Source: Butyrivibrio sp. NC2007 | Lineage (GTDB): Bacteria; Bacillota; Clostridia; Lachnospirales; Lachnospiraceae | NCBI RefSeq assembly: GCF_000421405.1 | Contig: NZ_ATWY01000001.1 | Coordinates: forward strand, 62,001 to 126,000 | DNA length: 64,000 nucleotides | Reading direction: 5' to 3' | Shown: positions 58,260-64,000 of the stretch, one piece after another | How positions within the stretch are numbered: position 1 is the stretch's first letter | How the letters are laid out: each line of letters begins with the position of its first letter | The notes under the pieces: generated by a model | Databases searched by the model: none | What the model saw: the letters and a program-made list of their open reading frames with translations, nothing else | Told to the model about the DNA's origin: nothing | Translations under genes and position numbers: made by a program

Positions 58260-58628
58260 ATGTACAAGTTAAAAGAGAGAAAAGGTTTTACATTAGCTGA
58301 GCTGCTCATCGTAGTAGCTATTATTGCAGTGCTGGTTGCAATCGCTATTCCTGTGTTTACTAAACAGCTGGAGAAGAGCCGTGAGGCAACTGATATCGCA
58401 AATGTTCGTTCCGCTTATGCACAGTGCGTAACGAAAGTTTTGACTGAGGGTTCTGATGCAAGTATGACAGTTAAAGTAAACCAGAAGAATTCTGGCTGGG
58501 AAACCGGCAACGAAGGAACACTTGTTGTTCAGACAGAGGGTACAGAGTCTGTATATAGTTATGACGCTAAGACTTCTGGAAGTTACACGGTAACTGTAAC
58601 CACATCTGGAAGTGTTACTGTAAATTGA
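58260..58628 (+). CDS. Type IV major prepilin-like protein
   Basis: A 122 aa prepilin. The leader MYKLKERKG is cut before Phe10 by the prepilin peptidase. The mature N terminus FTLAELLIVVAIIAVLVAIAIP has Glu at +5 and the conserved hydrophobic assembly helix. The globular part is short, Thr/Ser/Val-rich and beta-like (SYTVTVTTSGSVTV at the end), with one Cys and no disulfide loop. AAGGGAG precedes ATG. It is first in the pilus locus and separated from pilB by 220 bases of structured DNA, as expected for a highly expressed pilin. Confidence 0.92.
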   Translation: MYKLKERKGFTLAELLIVVAIIAVLVAIAIPVFTKQLEKSREATDIANVRSAYAQCVTKVLTEGSDASMTVKVNQKNSGWETGNEGTLVVQTEGTESVYSYDAKTSGSYTVTVTTSGSVTVN

Positions 58629-58681
58629 TGCAGGTTATAGCATTTCAATAACTACATATTTTGTAAACATTTTGTTTTATT

Positions 58682-58709
58682 CCCTTTCTGGACCATGGTC
58701 CAGAAAGGG
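58682..58709 (+). repeat. Perfect 28-base palindrome after the pilin gene
   Basis: CCCTTTCTGGAC-CATG-GTCCAGAAAGGG can form a 12-bp stem with a CATG loop. It is followed by GAGTAAAAAATC rather than T, so it is not a standard terminator. It may block 3' exonucleases on the pilin mRNA or bind a dimeric protein. Confidence 0.75.
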
Positions 58710-58722
58710 GAGTAAAAAATCA

Positions 58723-58788
58723 CCTTAGCAAGCATCTGTTCTTCTTGGTAAGATCAGATGGTCTTGCTGAGGATATTTTGGTTTTTTG
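58723..58788 (+). terminator. Long imperfect hairpin and T-rich tail between pilin and pilB
   Basis: CCTTAGCAAG-CATCTG (58723-58738) pairs with CAGATG-GT-CTTGCTGAGG (58755-58772): 16 bp with one G-U pair and a 2-base bulge. It is followed by ATATTTTGGTTTTTT. It is likely a leaky terminator that lowers pilB-pilM expression relative to pilin. Confidence 0.6.
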
Positions 58789-58848
58789 AAAATGTAATTA
58801 AAACTTAACATGAAAACTTAAATATTCGAACCGGCAAAGGGGGACAAC

Positions 58849-60561
58849 ATGGCTAAGAGGAAAATTGGGGAGCTACTGATTGAACGTGGACTTTTGACCG
58901 ACAGCGAGCTTGAATTTGCACTTGATATGCAAAAACTCACGCATGAGAAATTGGGTGAGGTCCTCATAAACAACAAGATCGTCACACCCGAGAATATAGC
59001 CCAGACTCTGGCCAGTCAGCTGGATGTGGACTATGTGGATCTCAACAAGAGAACCATCCCTACCGATTTAATGCGAATTGTCAGGAGGAATACCGCCAGA
59101 CAGAATCATCTCATTCCTGTTCAGAAGGATGGAGATACTCTTTATGTTGCAATGGAGGATCCTCTTAATTACTTTGCCATGGACGAGGTGAGAAAGGCCA
59201 CCAATTTAAGGGTCGTTCCTCTCATCGCTACACAGGCTGCTGTTGAGCATGCCATAAATTCTCTTTACGGCAATGAGACTGCCAACAAGGCTATTGCCGA
59301 TTTTAAAAAAGAGCAGAAGGATGATGAAGATCAGTCTGAAGCTCTTACTAACTTTGACTTTATCATTTCATCAAATGTGATCAGTGGAGATGCCGAGAGT
59401 GCGCCCACCATCCGTCTGGTAAATTCCATTATAGAGCGCGCTGTTCAGGAGCGTGCTTCTGATATCCATTTCGAGCCCAGAGAGAACGATATGGATGTTC
59501 GAATGCGTATAGACGGCATTATGAGGGAAATCCTCACAGTGCCTAAAAATATCACGGCTTCAGTTATCGCCAGAGTAAAGACAATGTCCGGAATGGACGT
59601 TGCTGAGAAGAGAGTCCCACAGGACGGGCGTTTTGCTGCAAGCGTTCTAAACAAAAGTATCGACATGCGTGTATCTACTCTTCCCATAGCCTGGGGTGAG
59701 AAGATAGTATGCCGTCTTCTTGACAAATCCAACACAAACATTGATAAAGAAATGCTGGGACTCAGACCTGATGATATGGAGAAGTATGAGAAACTAATCC
59801 ATTACAAGAACGGTGTTATGCTCCTTGTAGGTCCTACCGGTTCAGGTAAGACCACAACCATGTATGCCATGCTCAATGAGCTTAATACAAGGGACGTGAA
59901 CCTTGTAACCTTGGAGGATCCTATTGAGTATAACCTTGACGGTCTTAACCAGGTACAGATCAATCCCAAGACCAACATGACATTTGCGAACGGTCTTCGT
60001 GCCATACTTCGTCAGGACCCGGATATCGTATCCGTAGGTGAGATCCGTGACGGTGAGACTGCCGAGATCTGTATGAGAGCAGCACTCACGGGACGTTTTG
60101 TAATCAGTACCATCCATACCAATGATGCAGTTGGTGCTATTGACCGTCTGATCGATATCGGTGTTGAACCTTATCTTGTTTCGGCTACTCTCAGGGGAGT
60201 TATATCCCAGAGACTGATAAGGCGTATATGCCCTTACTGCGGCGAAGAGTATGAACCTCAGAGAGATGAGGTGGAGAGGCTCAATCTCAAGATGCAGCCC
60301 GGTATGAAATTCAGATACGGCAAGGGCTGTCAGCACTGCTACAACACCGGTTATTCCGGGCGAATAGCAGTATTTGAGATCATGCTGATAACACCAGAGG
60401 TAAGGGAGCTGATCTATAAGAATGCAGGAAGAAAGGCTATAGAAGAAGAACTTTACAAGACGGGCAACTTCGTATCCCTTAAGGATGCCGGAGCAAAGCT
60501 TGTCCTGGAGGGTATTACCACAGCTTATGAAGTTATGAGAATAACCAACGAGAATGACTAA
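58849..60561 (+). CDS. pilB: Type IV pilus assembly ATPase PilB
   Basis: Extension motor of 570 aa. The N-terminal MshEN-type domain (KIGELLIERGLLTDSELEFA, residues 3-22; ~1-150) belongs to the family that binds c-di-GMP in several PilB homologues. The core holds Walker A GPTGSGKTTT (~327), an Asp box LVTLEDPIEYN, Walker B DIVSVGEIRDGETA and a His box STIHTNDA. Four Cys (CPYC ~460, CQHC ~494) form the zinc site. GGCAAAGGGGG precedes ATG. It polymerises the upstream pilin with PilC. Confidence 0.95.
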   Translation: MAKRKIGELLIERGLLTDSELEFALDMQKLTHEKLGEVLINNKIVTPENIAQTLASQLDVDYVDLNKRTIPTDLMRIVRRNTARQNHLIPVQKDGDTLYVAMEDPLNYFAMDEVRKATNLRVVPLIATQAAVEHAINSLYGNETANKAIADFKKEQKDDEDQSEALTNFDFIISSNVISGDAESAPTIRLVNSIIERAVQERASDIHFEPRENDMDVRMRIDGIMREILTVPKNITASVIARVKTMSGMDVAEKRVPQDGRFAASVLNKSIDMRVSTLPIAWGEKIVCRLLDKSNTNIDKEMLGLRPDDMEKYEKLIHYKNGVMLLVGPTGSGKTTTMYAMLNELNTRDVNLVTLEDPIEYNLDGLNQVQINPKTNMTFANGLRAILRQDPDIVSVGEIRDGETAEICMRAALTGRFVISTIHTNDAVGAIDRLIDIGVEPYLVSATLRGVISQRLIRRICPYCGEEYEPQRDEVERLNLKMQPGMKFRYGKGCQHCYNTGYSGRIAVFEIMLITPEVRELIYKNAGRKAIEEELYKTGNFVSLKDAGAKLVLEGITTAYEVMRITNEND

Positions 60562-60582
60562 AGCTTAAACGGGGGATATGTC

Positions 60583-61635
60583 ATGACAAGTATTGAAGAG
60601 CTGGTAAGAAGAGCAAAAGAAGAAGGAGCTTCCGACATCCATATTATATGCGGACTTCCGCCCAAGTACAGAAAAGACGGAGAGTTGGAGGATATGGAAG
60701 ATAGCGTGGTCACAGAAGATGACTGTCTTGATATAGCAAGACAGCTCTCTAAGACTGATGAAGCCTATGAGGAACTGATGACCACAGGAGAACTTGATGC
60801 TGCCGATACCTTCGCAGACAATCGCTGCCGTATCCATCTGTTTAAACAGCAGGGGGTTCCAAGTCTTGCCCTCCGTATTCTGTCTGAGCGCATCCCTGAG
60901 CTTTCTACACTTGGCATTCCTATCGCAGTTATGGAACTTCCAAAACTCCATAAAGGGATAGTTCTTGTGACTGGAGAGACAGGTTCAGGTAAATCAACAA
61001 CCCTGGCGGCAATACTTGATAATATCAACCACAACTACAAGCGTCATATCGTGACTCTTGAAGACCCTATAGAGTATATGTACAAACCTGATCTGTGCGC
61101 CATTAATCAGCGCGAGGTCGGGAAAGATACCCAGAGTTTTGCAATGGGACTGAGGGCATCCCTTCGTGAGGATCCAAACGTCATTCTCATCGGTGAAATG
61201 CGTGACAGAGACACAATAGAAACAGCCATTACAGCAGCTGAGACCGGACACCTTGTGTTCGGAACACTTCATACTGGATCTGCATCGGATTCCATAGATC
61301 GTATGGTACAGGTATTTCCCGAGGCTGCCCAGCAGCAGATAAGGCTCCAACTCTCCATGGTCCTTCAGGCTGTACTGACACAGCAGCTGATCCAGAAAAA
61401 GGGCGGTGGAAGAGTCCTTGCAGCTGAATATATGATAGTTACCGATGCCATAAGGAACCTTATCAGAACAGGAAATACTCCGCAGATTGCCAATGCTGTT
61501 GCTACCAGTGCCGAGATAGGCGGACAGACCATGGACCAAGCGCTTGTAATGCTGGTGCGGAAGGGACTGATCACAAGAGACAATGCACTGCATTATGCTG
61601 TAAACAAAGACTACGTCACACGACACATGATGTAA
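60583..61635 (+). CDS. pilT: Type IV pilus retraction ATPase PilT
   Basis: Retraction motor of 350 aa: ASDIHIICGLPPKYRKDGEL at the N terminus, Walker A GETGSGKSTT (~131), Asp box IVTLEDPIEYMY, Walker B VILIGEMRDRDTI and the His box FGTLHTGSA. The C-terminal AIRNLI motif (VTDAIRNLIRTG), important for retraction, is present. AACGGGGG precedes ATG. Its presence implies dynamic pili (twitching, adhesion or DNA uptake) rather than static fibres. Confidence 0.94.
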   Translation: MTSIEELVRRAKEEGASDIHIICGLPPKYRKDGELEDMEDSVVTEDDCLDIARQLSKTDEAYEELMTTGELDAADTFADNRCRIHLFKQQGVPSLALRILSERIPELSTLGIPIAVMELPKLHKGIVLVTGETGSGKSTTLAAILDNINHNYKRHIVTLEDPIEYMYKPDLCAINQREVGKDTQSFAMGLRASLREDPNVILIGEMRDRDTIETAITAAETGHLVFGTLHTGSASDSIDRMVQVFPEAAQQQIRLQLSMVLQAVLTQQLIQKKGGGRVLAAEYMIVTDAIRNLIRTGNTPQIANAVATSAEIGGQTMDQALVMLVRKGLITRDNALHYAVNKDYVTRHMM

Positions 61636-61651
61636 ACGGGGGGTAACATAA

Positions 61652-62872
61652 GTGAACAGCTATAAGTATACAGCTCTTTCAGCTACAGGTGAAAAGATTG
61701 ACGGAATGATCGAGGCGGTTGACCGGCTTGATGCTTCCTCAAAGATAAGACAGCAGTACAGCATGATCCTTGATATCAAGGAGATCAAAGGGGTAGGGGC
61801 ACTTCCCGGGTTCCTCAACATGGACATCGGAGGCAATAAGCTCAATAACAAGGAGTTTACTCTGATGTGCAGTCAGCTTGCCACTGTTCTTTCCGCAGGA
61901 ATACCTATCTCCAGAGCCATAAGACTTATAGGAGATAAGGTTTCAGACAAGACTCTTAAGAGGATCCTCACCCAGGCAGGTGAAGATGTTGAAGCGGGTC
62001 GTACGGTTTCCTCATCCTTTGAGGAACATGGAGGCAATCTCTTTCCCGTTACTTTTATAGAGACCATAAGGGCAGGAGAGGCTGCCGGTGACCTTGCCGG
62101 AGCCTTTGATTCCATGGCAAGACACTTTAACAAACAGGCCAAGATGGGTGCCAAGGTTAGAGCAGCAATGGGGTATCCTCTTTTCGTACTTGCTGTAGCG
62201 GTAGTTGTTGTAATGGTACTTATGGTCAGGGTTGTTCCCACATTTACGGCAATCTTCAATGACCTTGGAGGAGAACTTCCGCTGATGACCAGGATGCTCA
62301 TCGGAATATCCAATTTTTTCAAGGATAATATCCTCTACATGATCTTGATCATTGCGGTGTTAATTTTGGCTTACATCCTGTATAAGAGAACCCCTAAGGG
62401 AGAAATGAATCTTGCAAGACTGCAGCTCAAGCTCCCTGTTCTTGGCAATATTGCTGAGCTCAATGCCGCAAGTCTTTTTGCCAACACCATGGCTACCATG
62501 ATAGGAGCAGGACTTCCCGTAACAAGGGCAGTACAGATAACCAGTCAGGTTATGACGAATTTGCTTTTCAAGGAAAAGGTGGCGGGTATGGTGACCAGGA
62601 TTGAGGAAGGTCGTACAATACTTGATTCCATGAGAGAGACAGAAATCATGCCTGACATATTGTGTGATATGGTGGGTGTCGGTGAAGAGACCGGTGAAAT
62701 GAAGCACACTCTTGATCTGACTGCGGAGTATTATGACAACGAGCTTGAACAGGCAATTCAGAGTGCAATTTCAAAGCTGGAGCCTGGGCTTCTGATCTTC
62801 ATTGCTATCGTAGCAGGATTTATTGTAATAGCTATCTACATGTCAATGTTCAGCATGTATTCAAGCATGTGA
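61652..62872 (+). CDS. pilC: Type IV pilus inner-membrane platform protein PilC
   Basis: A 406 aa polytopic membrane protein with two T2SSF domains (LMCSQLATVLSAGIPISRAI near residue 72 and FANTMATMIGAGLPVTRAVQ near 277) and three hydrophobic segments (YPLFVLAVAVVVVMVLMV, LYMILIIAVLILAYILY, GLLIFIAIVAGFIVIAIYMS). GTG start at 61652 after a GGGGGG run. It couples PilB and PilT to the growing pilus. Confidence 0.95.
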   Translation: MNSYKYTALSATGEKIDGMIEAVDRLDASSKIRQQYSMILDIKEIKGVGALPGFLNMDIGGNKLNNKEFTLMCSQLATVLSAGIPISRAIRLIGDKVSDKTLKRILTQAGEDVEAGRTVSSSFEEHGGNLFPVTFIETIRAGEAAGDLAGAFDSMARHFNKQAKMGAKVRAAMGYPLFVLAVAVVVVMVLMVRVVPTFTAIFNDLGGELPLMTRMLIGISNFFKDNILYMILIIAVLILAYILYKRTPKGEMNLARLQLKLPVLGNIAELNAASLFANTMATMIGAGLPVTRAVQITSQVMTNLLFKEKVAGMVTRIEEGRTILDSMRETEIMPDILCDMVGVGEETGEMKHTLDLTAEYYDNELEQAIQSAISKLEPGLLIFIAIVAGFIVIAIYMSMFSMYSSM

Positions 62873-62921
62873 TCATAAATATTATTGAAGCGCACAACAA
62901 GGATTAGGGGGACAAAAGAAA

Positions 62922-63722
62922 TTGCTGATCTATTACGGAGTATGCGCAGGTCTACTGGGGCTGATCTTCGGTTCCTTCCTGAATTGTACGGCTATGCGCA
63001 TAGTAAGAGGAGAGGATTTTGTAAAGGGGAGAAGCCACTGCATGAGCTGTGGTCATGAGCTCTTTGCACCGGATCTGATACCTTTGTTCAGCTACCTGGT
63101 GCACAAAGGGAGATGCAGATACTGCAAGGCCAAGATATCTGTAAGATATCCAATCACTGAATTTGTATTTATGCTCTTCAGCTTGGGACTTTATGTAGCA
63201 TTTATAGGCTTTGGATTTGGACCCTATATAACATTTTTTAAGTATTGGTTTCTGACCGGGTGTCTATATCTGATAGCTCTTACGGATCTTGAATCCTTTG
63301 ATATACCTGACGGAGCGCTTTTACTGGGAGGTGTTTCCTGGGTTATCTTCACAGCTTTAGAGGTGATGATGGGAGTGCATGATCTGAAATGGGCGTTTCA
63401 TCATCTGCTTGCAGGCCTGATAATCGGCGGAGCGATGCTTCTGATAAGCCTTATCATGGACAAGATACTTGGAAGGGACAGCCTGGGTGGAGGCGACATA
63501 AAGCTGTATGCATTGCTTGGACTTTACCTAGGATACGCAGGCAGTTATGAACTCATCATATTGTCCTGCCTGTTGGGACTACTGTATGCAGGGGCCAGGA
63601 AGATCCTTCTTCCGACGGCATCGAAAGAATTTCCTTTCGGACCTGCTATAGCACTTGGCGGATATATTCTCCTGATCTTTGGGGATGCGCTTACAGGCTG
63701 GTATTTGGGACTTTTGACATAA
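62922..63722 (+). CDS. pilD: Prepilin peptidase / N-methyltransferase PilD
   Basis: A 266 aa membrane aspartyl protease that cleaves and N-methylates prepilin. The N terminus FGSFLNCTAMRIVRGEDF is conserved. The cytoplasmic zinc loop has CMSC (~39) and CRYC (~63), typical of bifunctional enzymes. Catalytic Asp residues lie in ALTDLESFDIPD (~119) and in the GxGD-type motif LGGGDIKLYALLG (~190). TTG start after ATTAGGGGG; a CTG follows immediately. Confidence 0.92.
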   Translation: MLIYYGVCAGLLGLIFGSFLNCTAMRIVRGEDFVKGRSHCMSCGHELFAPDLIPLFSYLVHKGRCRYCKAKISVRYPITEFVFMLFSLGLYVAFIGFGFGPYITFFKYWFLTGCLYLIALTDLESFDIPDGALLLGGVSWVIFTALEVMMGVHDLKWAFHHLLAGLIIGGAMLLISLIMDKILGRDSLGGGDIKLYALLGLYLGYAGSYELIILSCLLGLLYAGARKILLPTASKEFPFGPAIALGGYILLIFGDALTGWYLGLLT

Positions 63723-63755
63723 AGAACATAAAAGTATATTGCAAGGGGAAAACAA

Positions 63756-64000
63756 ATGGCAAAAACTGATGGAATTCTTGGAATTGATGTAAGACATGGT
63801 AAACTTTCTCTTTCTATCATCAGGGGCGGCAAGATCAACAAAACCGTCTGGGTGGACGTACCCGGCAACATTGTAGATGATTATAAGATCCTGTCAGAGA
63901 ATCTTTTTTCTGAGTTTCTCAAGGACAAGATGAAGGAATACAAGATTAAAGCCAAAAAGGCTGTTGTTGTCATATCTGACACCGATCTTGTCATCCGCAG
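63756..64000 (+). CDS. pilM: PilM-like actin-fold pilus assembly protein, 3' partial
   Basis: The first ~81 codons only. MAKTDGILGIDVRHGKLSLS has the phosphate-1 pattern of actin-fold PilM proteins, and position after pilD in a type IV pilus operon supports PilM. AAGGGGAAAA precedes ATG 63756. The gene runs off the window, so the remaining motifs cannot be checked. Confidence 0.75.
   Translation, partial: MAKTDGILGIDVRHGKLSLSIIRGGKINKTVWVDVPGNIVDDYKILSENLFSEFLKDKMKEYKIKAKKAVVVISDTDLVIR

Noticed and set aside
60994..61626. Long minus-strand open frame (~210 codons) opposite pilT.
   Set aside because: The plus strand encodes a fully conserved PilT. The antisense protein is Cys/His/Tyr-rich low-quality sequence without a ribosome site, typical of antisense shadow frames here.

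Overview
The window is a stretch of chromosome from a low-to-moderate G+C Gram-positive anaerobe. The best guess is a plant-fibre-degrading member of the Lachnospiraceae (Butyrivibrio/Pseudobutyrivibrio type). This rests on the gene families present: secreted GH16 and GH9 glucanases with CBM4_9-like modules, a UPF0210 + ACT pair, a CBS-DRTGG pyrophosphatase, a clostridial type IV pilus locus, YfhO membrane proteins, and frequent UUG/GUG starts after strong Shine-Dalgarno sequences. The genus is an inference from family content, not from a marker gene. All genes but one are on the + strand. I see no phage, IS element, CRISPR array or rRNA.

Layout. 1-8.9 kb: housekeeping genes (end of an RsmF-type rRNA methyltransferase, a heterodimeric ABC exporter, a TtcA-type tRNA thiolase, a CBS-DRTGG pyrophosphatase, TcdA, a NUDIX hydrolase). 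8.95-10.2 kb: tRNA-Leu(CAA) with its own promoter and terminator, then an HD-GYP protein that looks leaderless. 10.2-17.9 kb: a beta-glucan utilisation block with a GT-B-like protein of unknown function, a GPH sugar symporter carrying a large extracytoplasmic insertion, a divergent AraC regulator and a multimodular GH16 enzyme. 18-24.1 kb: a zinc-finger anti-sigma-like protein, an eroded DNA polymerase I, CoaE, a long FtsA-like protein and a WalJ-like hydrolase. 24.1-35.5 kb: ACT and UPF0210 proteins, a SIMPL protein, a GH9 cellulase lipoprotein, and an MMPL transporter directly followed by a giant GLUG-repeat surface protein.

35.5-42 kb: the F1Fo ATP synthase operon, ordered a-c-b-(delta C-domain fused to alpha)-gamma-beta-epsilon, then a small lipoprotein and a terminator. 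There is no separate delta gene. 42-49.6 kb: an acyltransferase, a B12-dependent methionine synthase without its reactivation domain, and branched-chain amino acid genes ilvB-ilvN, then a second ilvN paralogue with ilvC under its own promoter. 49.6-58 kb: YfhO, leuC-leuD, a 24-residue-repeat LRV/HEAT-like protein and a second YfhO. 58-64 kb: a type IV pilus operon (prepilin, PilB, PilT, PilC, prepilin peptidase, start of PilM) with structured RNA around the pilin gene.

Most notable: (i) the covalent delta-alpha ATP synthase fusion with no stand-alone delta; (ii) a CBM4_9-like module that appears circularly permuted and inserted inside the GH16 catalytic domain; (iii) a DNA polymerase I that has lost most of its 5' nuclease and key proofreading residues; (iv) two identically spaced GGAAAC-N16-GTTTC(C/T) inverted repeats flanking a promoter; (v) the MMPL/GLUG gene pair. 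Functional statements are inferences from motifs read by eye; no database search was possible.
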